A program made the translations under genes and the position numbers. Below, piece after piece: positions 11,513-25,124 of a DNA stretch of 64,000 bases. The notes beneath the pieces are model-generated. The model was not told the origin of the DNA. It made no database searches and saw only the letters and a list, made by a program, of their open reading frames with translations. The stretch's first letter is position 1; each line of letters opens with the position of its first letter. Location: positions 15,179,412-15,243,411 of the forward strand of contig NC_090254.1 of NCBI RefSeq assembly GCF_037325665.1. The letters are read 5' to 3'. The stretch comes from Littorina saxatilis. Taxonomy: Eukaryota; Mollusca; Gastropoda; Littorinimorpha; Littorinidae.

Positions 11513-13411
11513 CAGACGACAGCGAAGTTTTCAGTTTGTGTGAATGGCATTTATACTTGTCTCGTTATGAAGCGAATTTTTCAACCTCAGTTATAAACGA
11601 CTACATGATTGTTAGTGCCATGGGTTGTACATTAATACTTTAGAAGGAAAGTGGGGTATTTAGTGTGGAGTTACGATATAAGAAAAGCCGAATGCGAAAG
11701 TGTGTGTCAGTCGGCAACTATGCTCACACAGGCACACAAAAACGGCTGTTCCGTTTTACTCCCCTGTTTGTACAACTTTCGACTTTGGGCATTTTGTGGT
11801 GTTTAGGGACAAAAATAATTTGTTTAGTCCTGTTTTATCGGGAAGTTAGCAGAAAAGGGTATGCTATCGACATTTGTAAAGCTGAAAAACATTCCCGAGA
11901 AGAATTTCAAGTTGTCAGTGTATGCTGTTGTCGATTGTTAACATCGTGTGGTACAAATGGGTGAACCGGAACCATGCGTCTGTGTTATTAAGGGTAAAGA
12001 GAGAGGGAGGGAGAGAAAGAAGGAGGGGGAGAGAGGGAGGGGGGGGGGGAGAGAGGTCGGAACGGGGGGAGAGAGGAAGGGCGAGAGAGAGGGATGCGTG
12101 GGGCTGGCGGTGGGGGTGGGGGGCCGTGGATAGGAGCAGCTAGTCGTAGAGCGGTTCGACTCGCGCAGTGGCTATACATTACACGGTTCGCGTGTCATCA
12201 ATTAGAACGTCGTCGAGCAGGTAGCCCGCTGAGAAACCTACTCAGTTCAGGCGCAGTCAAGTCCAGACTCCCTTATGGGGAGAATTTGAGCCCCTGTCAA
12301 TCACTCCAGTACACGCGTTCGGAATGCACGATAAGCGTGTGTTTGATACAGTTAGTTAAACACTTCCCCTCGGTCTTTGGGAACTTGACACTGATAGCCG
12401 AAGGCGCAGCTCCTTTGCCCAGTCCATAAAAAACAATACACGCACAGGGGTAGAGGAGACGAAATAGGTGAACAAGAATAATCAGATATGTAATAGTTTT
12501 ACTGCATTATAACAAACATTTAGTGTTAATGCTGCTACTTTAAATTAAAGCCATGCTTTTTTTGTTTAAACTGTGGCGTCATTTTCTGGTTTTGTTTTTG
12601 TATCCGGGGTTGTAAGAATTTACATGACAAATACAGGAATGTGATCATGCAGCCGAGTTGCAATGAGAAAGGCAACACAGATTCAGGCAGTTTGAGTTCA
12701 TCATTGAAATTGTCTGCTGTTGGTCTTTGAGCAGTCGCTGTTATTCAGAATATGTGGGTGGACATGAATTGCGAAAGCCGTTCCGAGAAGGGTATACAAA
12801 TGTTTATCAATTTTAAAAGGAATATAAAAAGGGAAAACACCAATCTACATACAAGTAAAGGCTGTAGTTATCTGTTTGTCGGGAAAAAGGTCAATGTATT
12901 AAATATGTTCCTTACACACTGGGTGTAAAAGAGAAATCAAACAGCTCAGCAATTTTTCAGTAAATGCGGTACATGCAGATACACACACGAAATCAGCGGC
13001 AGCATAAACGAAAAGCCGAATTTCGATCACAATTTTGAAGTTATAATTGAAAACAATGAGAGGTTGAAAGGAATAAGCTCTGTCTGAAAGAAATAATTAT
13101 AAACTGCTCAGTTATTTTGCTTTCGTTGGCAAACATTTTCACACACTTATTGCAGAAATAGTGACACTCTCTGCATTAGCTTCTCTGAGAAGGAGAGAGA
13201 GATGGGAGGGGGAAGAAAGAGAGAGGGAGAGAGTGTGTAAGATGCCTCCATAAGAGATGTAGCCTAGAATAAAAGCAATGTCTCTCGATACATGTATTAT
13301 TTCTCTTAACGAGTATAAAATAAGTTATGTAATTTATTTTTCGTAGGCCTGATATGAAAACAATAATTTTGAAGTCTGAATCCAGTATCATTATTTTGAA
13401 CTGTTTCGGTC
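11513..13411. other. Intergenic; GGGA-rich tract at 11998-12125
   Basis: After the array the sequence becomes ordinary. A purine-rich GAGAGGGA/GGGGG tract occupies 11998-12125, and a small GA-rich patch lies at 13189-13235. No recognisable gene was found. Confidence 0.5.
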
Positions 13412-13568
13412 TATATGTTACAGTTAATCTGTGAAACCAGGGAATACGTGTATTAACTAGGTAATGCATTAATTAACCGACGGAAAAAAACAGTTAATTC
13501 ATGTATTACCTAAAATAGTTTAGTTAATACACGTATTCCCTGGTTTCACAGATTAACTGTAACATATA
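13412..13568. repeat. Foldback element: 48-bp perfect inverted arms
   Basis: Arm 13412-13459 is the exact reverse complement of 13521-13568. The 61-bp middle also pairs partly (GGTAATGCATTAATTAAC against GTTAATTCATGTATTACC), so nearly the whole 157 bp can form one hairpin with a short loop near GACGGAAAAAAA. It codes for nothing and probably is a MITE. Confidence 0.9.
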
Positions 13569-14409
13569 CATGTCTGCTTAAAGCAGAACGCTTCCGTGTA
13601 GCATATATATCTTTTAATATTCTCTTGGGACTGGCCAGGGAATGTGCTACAAACTAACGCTTGCTTATTAGCAAGCCCAGTCAGTTCTAGCAGAGGGAAT
13701 GAAATACAATTATGCTCTAGATTGGTCTCTAGGTACTCTACGGAATGTACGCGAGTAGTGAAATATGATAGCGGTCAGTGGATCAGTTACCAACATTCCT
13801 ACTGACATCTGGTAGTGATTTAGTCTTGATGGTGATCGGTGCTTTCCTTCGTCAGCCACAGGACTTGCCAAACTATCTTATGTGTCAGTTACATTTTGAC
13901 GATTATCTGAGCGACCCCTTTTACAGAAAATTCAAATAGCAACCGAACCCATTCATGGAAGATCATATAGGATGTACATTAGGTCCCTAATCACGAAAAG
14001 GGTCACCTAGAAACACGCTCAAATATGTGATTTTTCTTGATACATTGTTAACTAATCTAAAAGATTGGAGTTTTCCTAACAATACAAACACAACGTATTC
14101 GTTTTGATAACAAAAATAATGATATGGCATGTATCAATAGCATGTGGTAAAGGGGTAACAAAATAATAATTAACAAGTGACCATGAGGATCCTAATACTT
14201 TCCGTTTATCATCTCGTGCTGTGGTTGTTGTTTTAGTATCTAGTCTTCTTCATCGAAATGAAAAGACATCTCGGGCTGATTGGTCCTGATATGGCTCAAA
14301 AGAGTCGGCTGGACCGAAAGCAAAAATTAAGTAAAGTATCTGGGGCTGATAGAACATATGGACCCTAACGGGTGTAAAGTTCCCTCGCATAGTGACCATA
14401 AAACCCTTC
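13569..14409. other. Intergenic, no gene recognised
   Basis: Ordinary AT-rich sequence with no splice-bounded exon or repeat boundary that I could define. Confidence 0.4.
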
Positions 14410-14900
14410 CTGGCCGGATAATATGATACCTAGGGTCACCAAAGTTCAGAGCTTCTCGGCATCGACTCCGATGAGCATGCTTCCTAATAGTGGTGTCAAC
14501 AGTTTTATCAGTTTTGGAGAAAAGTGGGTGCAAACGAAAACATTTAAACCATGCCTGACGGGATAATGTTGGCACTAGGATCATCAAACTACAGATCAAA
14601 TCAATATCAATCACCACAAACTGGGGCCTTAATTTCGGAGAAAATAACTGTGTCCTTACTGGAGACAATTGAGTACATGTATACGAAATAGCATTTCCTG
14701 ACGGGATAATTTTGAGTGACACCAGGGTCACCAATCCGCAGGACATAATTATGAGCGTTTATTCCCATGGACCGCGAGCTCATAGCCAAAGTGAGTTTCA
14801 ATAGCTTTACCCATTTGGGAGAAATGAGTACATATATACATATATATATGTTAGTCATATTGAGAACAGACACAAGTCAAACGGGATAATTGCACTATGA
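14410..14900 (+). repeat. Diverged tandem repeat, units of about 145-180 bp anchored on CGGGATAAT
   Basis: The anchor GGATAAT occurs at 14416, 14561, 14704 and 14884. Each is followed by a version of ACCAGGGTCACCAAT or AGGATCATCAAAC and later by TTTGGGAGAAAxGAGTxCA. Spacings are 145, 143 and 180 bp. A further isolated relative is at 19067. Units are strongly diverged from each other, so this is an old local amplification. Confidence 0.6.
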
Positions 14901-16140
14901 TCAAAAAACTACTTCGTTTGAGTGCAAATGTGTTGTTGTTCGTCACCCAGAGGGTGGACGTTTGCGTTTGTTCCGGTCAGTCTATATGTCACAAAAGTCA
15001 CTAAAATATCACTCACGCGAACTGTCAAGACGCAAAATAGATAAGTTGGTAAATTGCTCTCCTAACGTGACAAAACGAAAGTGTCCGAGGCAGGAGATCG
15101 AATCCCATTGGCGTCGTTAATTTAAAAAAAAAAGCTTACTGGGTGACGCAGGGGTTTGTCGGACCTGTTCTTCTTAGGGGTTGGGGGGGGGGGGGAGGTG
15201 TTGCGGGTTTTTTTGGTTTTTTTTTTTTGGGGGGGGGGGGGAGAAGAACATTGCAGTTATGATAAAAAAAACAGTCTTTCAATATTTGTCCCGCGCTAAT
15301 CTGTGTGAAATCGCTTACTGTTGCCAATAATAATTCATATATTAATACAGGTACTGGTAGCCTCAGTCACACGAAATTGCTATTTATGTGGTACTGAGAA
15401 ACTTTCACGTTATTCCTTTTGCATGGGCATAGTGGAGGCCACCTGGATCAGGACTGGCTGGGTCTAATGTGTTTATTTTTTAATTAAGTGGGTTTATTTG
15501 AACATTAAATATTTTTACCTACCGCCGGATGCCCTTAGCCACCCCTGAAACTCGACATGCAGCCGTCCGGGATAACACTGCCCGAGAATCCAATAAACAC
15601 TTTAGACAACACAGTATCATGTCAAATCAAGTTCACTCTCAAACCTATCAAGTTATTATCGTTGTTACTTATTGGAATGGCAAACGGAACATCCATTGCC
15701 TATGGTTTTTGTAATGTCATAGCTGTATTTTTCCCTGAAACGTTTGCAAATTATTAGTAGGCCAGTTGGTTAGGACACTCTTGCTTCATCGTGTTCTAAT
15801 CACGTACGTTCGAATCCACGCGGTGTCACTTTTTTTTCTCCCTTTCCCCTACGCAACATTACTTTTCAGGGAATGTGTGCTGTTCGTTGTTATTTTATTT
15901 TACTGATACGTTTTTTATAATTTAATTCGTCATCCAGCGGGGACGTTTGCGATTGTTCCATTCCGTAAGTATATATGTATGTATGTATGTCACAAAATAG
16001 GAACTGCGATAAATCCTGAACCGCTAAGTATTTTTCAACCAAACTTTGTAGGTAGATGTAGACACACGATAGCCTATTTTGTGCAACATTTATATTGGAT
16101 AGGGCAAAGGTCAAGGTCATTACGGGGCCCGATGGTCAAA
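14901..16140. other. Intergenic with homopolymer tracts
   Basis: G and T homopolymer runs lie at 15182-15242. No gene recognised apart from the tRNA-like relic listed separately. Confidence 0.4.
15755..15828 (+). other. tRNA-like sequence (relic or SINE head)
   Basis: A-box-like GGCCAGTTGGTTAGGA at 15760-15775 and a B-box GTTCGAATCC at 15808-15817, with roughly tRNA spacing. The acceptor stem does not pair well and a T run follows. I read it as a tRNA-derived relic rather than a working tRNA gene. Confidence 0.35.
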
Positions 16141-16646
16141 ATACATAATCAGCCATATCTCCAAAAGTTCTGGGAATATTTCAATGAAACTTTTTTCATA
16201 ACATACTCTGAGGAAGGGTCTACAAATAGCAGTACAAATACCAAGTCACAGCGAGAAATGCTTCACAAATTCGAGTTAATTTGTTTTAAGTTGAAGGGAC
16301 TAATGTGCTGCGTCTTCATGTTCAATTTCATAAAACATGGTTGGCTGGTTCCAAAGTTATAATGGTTTTAGTGTTTGATTCTCCAATACATAAACATCCA
16401 TATCTCCCAAAGCTCTGGGAATAGTTCAATGAAGCCTTTTTTATTACATACTCTGAGGAAGGGTCTACAAAATAGCAGTTACAAATTACAAAATCACAGC
16501 GAAATGTTTTTCGCAGAAAATCGAATTAAATTTTTTCTTCTTTTTTTCCCCCTTAAGTTGAAGGGACTAATGTGCTGCGTCTTCAATGCTGCTGTTTAAT
16601 TTCATAAACAAAATGGTTGGCTGGTTCCAAAGTTATAAGGGTTTTA
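16141..16646 (+). repeat. Two tandem copies of a ~240-bp unit
   Basis: Copy 1 is 16141-16370 and copy 2 is 16386-16646. Both contain, in order, CATATCTCC, TACTCTGAGGAAGGGTCTAC, AAGTTGAAGGGACTAATGTG and GGTTGGCTGGTTCCAAAG. They differ by scattered substitutions and small indels. No coding function is evident. Confidence 0.85.
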
Positions 16647-19588
16647 ACCATCATATGTGTGGTTATTATATGACTGATAGTTGTAAGGCTTCGCTGATCT
16701 GTGGAGCTAATCTACTCCAATCACCATCGCTTTGAAGCTATGAATACAATAATAAATCAGTCATGATTCAGACAAGATAAGTCGACCATTGCAACAATAA
16801 TAGCAATTGATCATGGGATGGATTCGCATAGACACTTTAATATCCACACCATCAGTGATAAATGAAAATCATAAAACATTTGTTACCTCCCGTGAGGAGC
16901 ACGAGTATTGCTAGTGATAATAATAATAAACATTTAGAATCCGAATACTTCCAAATGCAAGGAGCCCTAGTCGTTTACATAAACCGAAGATGGGGAGGTA
17001 GATCTTTTCTCTCCCTTCTTCAATGCTAGCGTTCTTGGCCAGGGCACGGTAACTTGATACCAACACGAAAAGGAACGCTGAAACCATGGTCCTGTGGCGC
17101 CCCGAACCGGTGGTCAGCATCTGACTTACAGCCAAGCGTGTACAGTGCTAGCTCGGCGAAGCCACGGCGAAAGGGCTACGGCTGTAACCCGATAACGGCA
17201 CCGGCTGATAACAAGTTCACGCTGATATCAATGGCCTTGCATCGCCAACTATCCAATGAGGCTCGGACACCCCGCTGCACCAGCCTCTCCTTTCACCTCT
17301 ACTTCTGGTGGCCCAATCGGAGGTTTCTCTGCCAGCCACCGATGCTCTGGTTGCTTCGCCTTTGCGTGATATTTGACTTCATTGACCTCTAATAACATCT
17401 AGCCTTGTGTAGAGCACTTGCAAATTGGCGATTTATCACAAAATCAGGACTATCATAATGTAAGACTAGTACTATACACTTATAAATTGTTTCATATTTT
17501 TTTGTTGCTGTTTAATTTTATTATTATCATAAAACTATTAATATTATAATTAAGTTCTTATGACCCACAATCTTGACAATAACTGAAGTAATGACATCAG
17601 TGACTATGCCTTGAAGCTCTTCAGTGGACAACATTCAAGTGTGTGATATTTATTCTGATATTACTGACAACCTTGAAAAATAACTGTGAAGTCAGTAAAA
17701 CAGCATCCGAGACTATTAGCCCTGACGTATATTTGACAATGTTCAAAAAATGTTTTCTGCTACTATGGGAATAACTGAAGTAATGGCGTGAAGTAATTAA
17801 TATGTGTTGTTCATAAATGTGTAATATTGTGTTTCACTATGGCTCTCACTGATTGTACACGAGGGTCCATAACTCTTCAGTCTCGTGCCCTGTTCCCCAC
17901 TGACGCTGCTCCATTTAGCAAAACAGTCGTGCCTAGTAGTGAGTTAGATAACCTGCAGCACCCCCACCCCCACTCCTTCGAAAAAAAAGGGACCATAAGG
18001 ATCATTAAACCGCCCGCAATGAAGTAAAAGAAGACCCCAAAAATAAATACAAAATTAAAAAAATAAAAACACCTGCCAAATTAAAGTAGTTTGTAACATG
18101 AACTATAAAAGATGATTAACCAACAACCAAAAAACAAGAGGAATGGGTTCAAAGGGATCCCTGCGTCACATTTCACACAAAAAAAATAACATGAGATTTT
18201 AACCCACGGCAACCTTGGAGACCACAGGCGAACGACATACCAACTACGCCATAACGGGTGACAATTATAGATTGAGCTCACAACTTAGTGTCTGCCTTTA
18301 CCTCGCGGGCTTTTACGGGCTATGTAAGGATCACTTTGTTTAACTTCAACTAAGAACTTGATTTACAGACATATTTTTAGCGGAAACACCCTGAATTGTT
18401 TCAACAGAGTTGAAGGGTCGTCTTCTGAGTATGTACTACAAACATTTTGATTAACATATTCAAAGAAGTTTGGGAGATCTATTGATGTTCACGTGTATGT
18501 GGGGTTATGGAGTCGTCGAGTCCAAGACTGTGCGGAAACGGTACGCCGATTACACCATGTTACATAGATACACAACCTATATACTATGGCTGTGTAGCCT
18601 AATCACAATTAAATTGGACGTGCACTAACCATACATTTTAATATTTTGAACCGAGTGACACCAAATGCTTTGATGTTCGAGTCTGTACTTTCAAGCATCC
18701 CATGTGTTTTACACCATAAGTGTAGCAGAAGTCCCTATACAATCTTCATGTATCATACCATTATATAATCTATGATATATATTAATTATATATGTATAGC
18801 TAAGGCTATACACTTATCATTGCTTGCATTAAACCAGACAAATAGAGACAGACAGAGATAGGGACAGACGGAGAGACCGACGCGGAAACAGATAAAATAA
18901 TAAAGACAGACAGGAGGAGAAAGAGAGGGAAAGAGAGGGAGAGATCTAAAGACAGAGACAGACAGCGGTAACAGCATCAAAATACATCATTTAACAACGA
19001 TATCTAAAAGCATAATACTATTTATTGGTGGTATATGAAGAAAAGTATTGAAAGGAGTGTCTGGCGGGATAATAGTAGGACTAAGAATATAAGTTTTAGT
19101 TAAATCGTGTGGAGCCATCTTTGAAGGTATACGCAAAGATTCAGCTCATTTGACTGTAAAACATCCGATATCTGAGTACGGACAGTAAAACAGAAGGACT
19201 GCGTGACTGTATAGCATTCTGTATATATACTATTATGCTTATACTGTCTTATACTGTTTAAAACGTTCGCCAGAGACGTTTCTGTTTAATTTTGGTAGCA
19301 CTTATTTGAGCCTCGTGCTTTTGTGTTTCTTCATCTTGCCCTTTCTATTGTAATTCGGACTGTTGGATAAATATGTATTACGAATGAACTAAGAAAAAGC
19401 TGTTTAACAGCTGTTTTGTCAAATCGAGTTTTTTTTCCAAAGTCAGTGTAGCGCCTGCGCAAAACTAATGCGCATAAGAAACGGCGTCTGCTATCAAAAC
19501 CTGAGATCAACGCATCGACGCAAAAACTGTCATTTTGTAAGTTTGGAACAACAAATCAAGGTCAGAACAGCTATATAGGCTAATTGCT
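16647..19588. other. Intergenic; GC-richer block 16950-17400
   Basis: A block at 16950-17400 is more GC-rich than its surroundings and has open frames on both strands, but no domain, splice structure or start context that I can defend. Purine-rich GACAGAGA repeats occupy 18840-18965. The rest is AT-rich. Confidence 0.4.
18196..18264 (-). other. tRNA-like relic
   Basis: On the minus strand a cloverleaf-like order is visible: CCGTTATGGCGTAGTTGGTA (A-box-like), then a decayed B-box GGTTAAAATC. The B-box lacks the invariant TTCGA core, so it is unlikely to be transcribed as a tRNA. Confidence 0.3.
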
Positions 19589-19722
19589 ATTGTATTTTCA
19601 GCGTAGCAATAGGGTCCGATATTTAGACTCGAACAAGTATAATGCGACTCGTCTTCGACTCGTCGGCATTATACTTGTCTCGTCTAAATATCGGACCCTA
19701 TATTGCTACGCTGAAAACACAA

Positions 19723-19724
<2 letters not shown>
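19589..19724. repeat. Long hairpin (imperfect palindrome, ~63-bp arms)
   Basis: Arm 19589-19650 pairs with 19661-19724: TTTCAGCGTAGCAATA and GGTCCGATATTTAGAC on the left are mirrored by their complements on the right, with a few mismatches and 1-2 base gaps. The loop is about 10 bp. It directly abuts the left edge of segmental duplicate A. Confidence 0.9.
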
Positions 19725-21335
<1,611 letters not shown>

Positions 21336-21756
21336 ACATAATCAAAATCTACGTATACTGGATCAAATCCTGTGGAAGTTGGTGGAAAGTCAATGTAACA
21401 TGTACTTGGCTCACCGACACGGGCTTCAGTCAATAAACATTTCCGCATTTAAAACTGTTCTGTTCAAAGACGCTTGAGCGATTTGAGCATATAAAACGCC
21501 CTTGCAAATGTTTACATTTTGACTTTTTTTCTTCTAAAAATGTTTTTTGTCCCCTGAAATTTCAATTCTAAACCTCTGAAATTAGTGAAACCGAGGACCA
21601 TTCCCATGCCTGCTTTTTGCTACCTTTTCTATAAGCACTGTCAATAATATGGTTTGATGAGATTTGGTCGTTTGCTTACAAAAATAAGATATTTTATAAT
21701 CAGATCAGCTTTGTAAAGGAGATATTATTTAAAAAAAAAAAAAAAAAAAGTCGGAT
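21336..21756. other. Spacer between the segmental duplicates
   Basis: Unique sequence ending in a poly-A run at 21732-21749 just before duplicate B. No gene recognised. Confidence 0.5.
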
Positions 21757-22229
21757 GCGTTGTGACAACTGCCGCTCCGACTGAGGGGCGATTTACTGAA
21801 AAGGAAGGGAATGAGGGTGGGGTGGGTGGGGGGAGGGGTCCGGGGAGCGGTCGAGGGCAAATGGGTACAGAGCCGATACGATTACGATGTTGAGGGGGGG
21901 GGGGGGGGGCAGCAAATATTCGCGTGACGTGGTGGTCAGTAACATTTGTCACACAACTTGCCGTTTGCTTTTAATCCTATTTACATGTGTTCATTTCCCT
22001 TGTGTTATTTTTTTTCTCTCAAGAGAAAAGGGATGAATGAAAGACATGACCGGCTGGATAAAATATATCTGAGTGAAACGTTACTTCTTGAAGAGTCCGT
22101 CTTCGATTTATTTTTTCTCTTTTTTTTGACAATTCAAATTGATTTTATATATTTCAATTTCTCGCGAAAACATTTTTTTCAATGCTGACTGGTGCGTGGT
22201 GTTTTGGTGCGTGGTTCGCACATGTGATG

Positions 22230-22645
22230 CAGGGCCGGACCAAATGAGTTGTAAGGGGGGGGGGGGGTTCCTCCTTTTTTGGGGGGGCAAATCAGCGAAG
22301 TGGCAAAGCCACAAGCGCGCGCCTGCAAAGCAGGCGCGCTAACTAGGGGGGTCCGGGGGCATGCTCCCACGAAAATGTTTTGAAAAACGGTTAAAATCTG
22401 TGCAATCTGGTCCATTCTGGGCCTTGTTTTGAGGGTTAAGAGCAGCATTGTTTTGGTGGGGGGGGGGGGGGTACCTTTTTCTCATCGGATTTCACATTGA
22501 ATAAAATTTGTTAGAGACACACACAAAATTTATTTTTTTAAAAAAATTAAAAAAAACACTCAAAGCAAGGTACATGCTTTTTCCAGGGGTGGGGTTCCGG
22601 AACCCCTGGAACTCCCCCCCCCCTCCCCCCCTGGGTCCGGCCCTG
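22230..22645. mobile_element. hAT-like MITE with 5-bp target duplication
   Basis: Terminal inverted repeats CAGGGCCGGAC and GTCCGGCCCTG. TGATG sits on both sides (22225-22229 and 22646-22650), while duplicate A has a single TGGTG there, showing the empty site. Inside are G runs, a strong GCGCGCCTGC/GCAGGCGCGC stem at about 22316-22340 and CTAGGGGGGTCCGGGGGCAT. The CAGGG ends with a 5-bp duplication fit the hAT superfamily (some hAT groups make 5-6 bp duplications). It shares internal blocks with 60788-61086. No coding capacity. Confidence 0.85.
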
Positions 22646-23704
22646 TGATGTCCAGCTCAAGTTGTGTCTTCCGCGTGTGATGTTTGAAGTGGGCCTATTT
22701 GGACGAAGCTAAGTAGATGAGGAGTTCGAACATCAGCAGATTCCACGATTTTATGATCCTACCGGGGATAAGAGACTGTCAAGTGGTCTTTCAAGAACCA
22801 GTCTGTCCGATCGAGTCAAGGTGTGATTTTCGTTTTCTACTTACACGCCTGTATTCTCAGCTCACAACTCCTCGCAAAAAAACTCTCAAAGAAAAGTGAC
22901 ATCGCATGAGTCGGAAAGATAATAGGAAAGAATTGAGACCTCACAATAGGGTCCTTTTGATAAGAGACGATAAACCAAAGCACAAAGAATTAGACAACAC
23001 AGCATTACGTGTATTTTTTGCACGCGATCTGTTTCTCGTAAGGCACGCAATAAGGACGCCCCGGTGGCTTATAGCTACACGAAGCATCCAGTGGGCAACG
23101 AATTTTGATTTTTGTTTTTTTGTGTGTGTGTGAGTAAGAATATTTCTTATGTGCACCCCAACCCCCTCCCCAAAGTTGATTTGGTACGGTGACAATATAC
23201 GAAAATCTTCCAATTTGATCGTTTCAATGACGTAAACTAGTTATAATTAAAAAAATAAAACCCATCTGCCTACTTTTTTATGACGTGTAGAATAGACCTC
23301 CGAACCGCATATCTACACTATGTTGTATTCCAACCATCCCCTAACTTAATAGGTCTGGCACTGACAAATATATCTGACTGCCCAACCGACCATCGCGTGC
23401 GATCCAAAGCAACTGAATGATAGTGACGATCCACAATAGAACAGTTTAATTCCAGCCAAAATAGTACGGAACAGTTCCCTATCTATATGCGTTGGAAAGC
23501 GTCTGCATTTAGAGTATTGTTTGTCCCCGGCTAAAGTCTTTTAATTTATATTCAGAACTCATTCTCGTCATATGGATATAATACAGTTAACTTGTTTTAA
23601 TTTGCCAAGTTGTACCTAGTATTCATATAAATTAACAATCCTTGTTTAAAAGAACAAATGGGTGTAGCGCGGTTGGTTTGACGGGAACACGGAGACAATA
23701 AAGA

Positions 23705-24811
23705 AAGCCGTTTGGCTCATAACCATTACACGTGTAATAAAACATAAATACACGTGTAATAAATGATTAATACACGTGTATTTATTTCTTATTGCACGTG
23801 TAATTTATCTGTTTTCTTATGCTATGGAATAGCATAATGATTAAATACACGTGTAATAAATATTTTATACACGTGTAAGAAATGATTAAATACACGTGTA
23901 ATTAATATTTCATGCGCGTGTAAGAAATGTTTAAATACACGTGTAATTATTTATTACACGTGTATTTAATTATTTTTTACACGTGCATGCAATATTTATT
24001 ACACGTGTATTAATTATTTCTTACACGTGCATGAAATATTTATTACGCGTGTATTTAATAATTTCGTACACGTGTATGACATTTTTATTACACGTGTAAT
24101 TAATCATTTCTTACACGTGTATGAACAAATGTATTACACGTGTATTAAATCATTTCTTACACGTGTAAGACATGATTAAATACACGTGTAATGTAATTTT
24201 CATACACGTGTAAGAAATGAATAAATACGCGTGTAATAAATATTTCGTACAAGCGTTAAAAATGCAGGAGTCACGTGGTTAAGCGACTTAAAAACTCGGA
24301 CTGGGAATCCACATGAAAAACACTCTATGCGTCTTCATCGCCTCGCTTTGCCCTTTGCCGGAACAGCTCAAGATGGCGGGAGTTGTTGCTTTGCAAGTCG
24401 TATATTTTCCGATTCAAGTTTTAATTTATTACAGGTGTATTTAATGATTAAAATACACGTGTATTTAAATCATTTACTACACGTGTATTTAATCATTTCT
24501 TACACGCGTATAAACTATTTCCTGCACGTGTATTTAATCATTTCTTACACGTGCATGAAATATTTATTACACGTGTATTTAATCATTTCTTACACGTGCA
24601 TGAAATATTTATTACACGTGTATTTAATCATTTCTTACACGTGTATGAATTATTTATTACACGTGTATGAATCATTTATTACACGTGCATTAATCATTTA
24701 TTACACGTGTATTAATCATTAATTACACGTGTATTAATTATTTATTACACGTGTACTAATCATTTTTTACACGTGTAATGGTTATGAGCCAAACGGCTTT
24801 CCATAGATAAA
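23705..24811. mobile_element. Inverted-repeat element composed of ACACGTGT palindromes
   Basis: The ends are inverted repeats: GAAAGCCGTTTGGCTCATAA then CCATTACACGTGTAAT, mirrored at 24765-24802, where the right end carries an extra CATAG. Absent from duplicate A, where GACAATAAACTATCC is uninterrupted; ATAAA may be the target duplication. The body holds about 38 copies of ACACGTGT or one-base variants, spaced about 20-26 bp, in 45-bp units (CTTACACGTGCATGAAATAT then TTATTACACGTGTATTTAAT) whose orientation flips several times. A 180-bp unique core lies at 24246-24430. No protein is encoded. Confidence 0.9.
24246..24430 (+). other. Unique core of the ACACGTGT element
   Basis: The only non-repetitive part of the element. 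It contains a TCACGTGG E-box-like site, a pyrimidine-rich CTTCATCGCCTCGC segment and CAAGATGGCGGGAG, which resembles a YY1-type initiator motif. A promoter or recognition role is only a guess. Confidence 0.4.
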
Positions 24812-25086
24812 CTATCCAGCTGACGACGGTGGCCAACTCAACCGGACCAATGATGTGTGACCTATGAAGTAGGATCCTATGCAGGCAATTTCAATTGTTG
24901 TGTCTGCTGCTCTCTCCTCATGTACTTGAAAGCCCTTTACATCAGTCTTTCATGACAAACCTTGCTTTAACAATTGCCTCTTGAAAAAGCACTGATTTCA
25001 ATTAGTAACATAGTGACAGCTTCGGGTAACCTTCGCCTACATTCTCTTGCTAAGTGATGTATACTGAGAGGAAGAGAGGGAGGGAG

Positions 25087-25124
<38 letters not shown>

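Noticed and set aside
9247-11550. 767-codon minus-strand frame rich in Gln, His, Asn and Thr
   Set aside because: The same array on the other strand; lack of T on that strand removes stop codons.
7719-11643. Several very long open reading frames (up to 1064 codons) of Cys/Val/Leu repeats
   Set aside because: They are the 13-bp array read in its three frames; no start context, domain or splice structure.
17054-17392. 112-codon GC-rich frame
   Set aside because: Open on both strands with no recognised domain, weak start context and no splice partners.
23705-24811. CRISPR-like array
   Set aside because: Repeats are palindromes with near-constant AT spacers, not unique spacers; no cas genes; the context is an animal genome.
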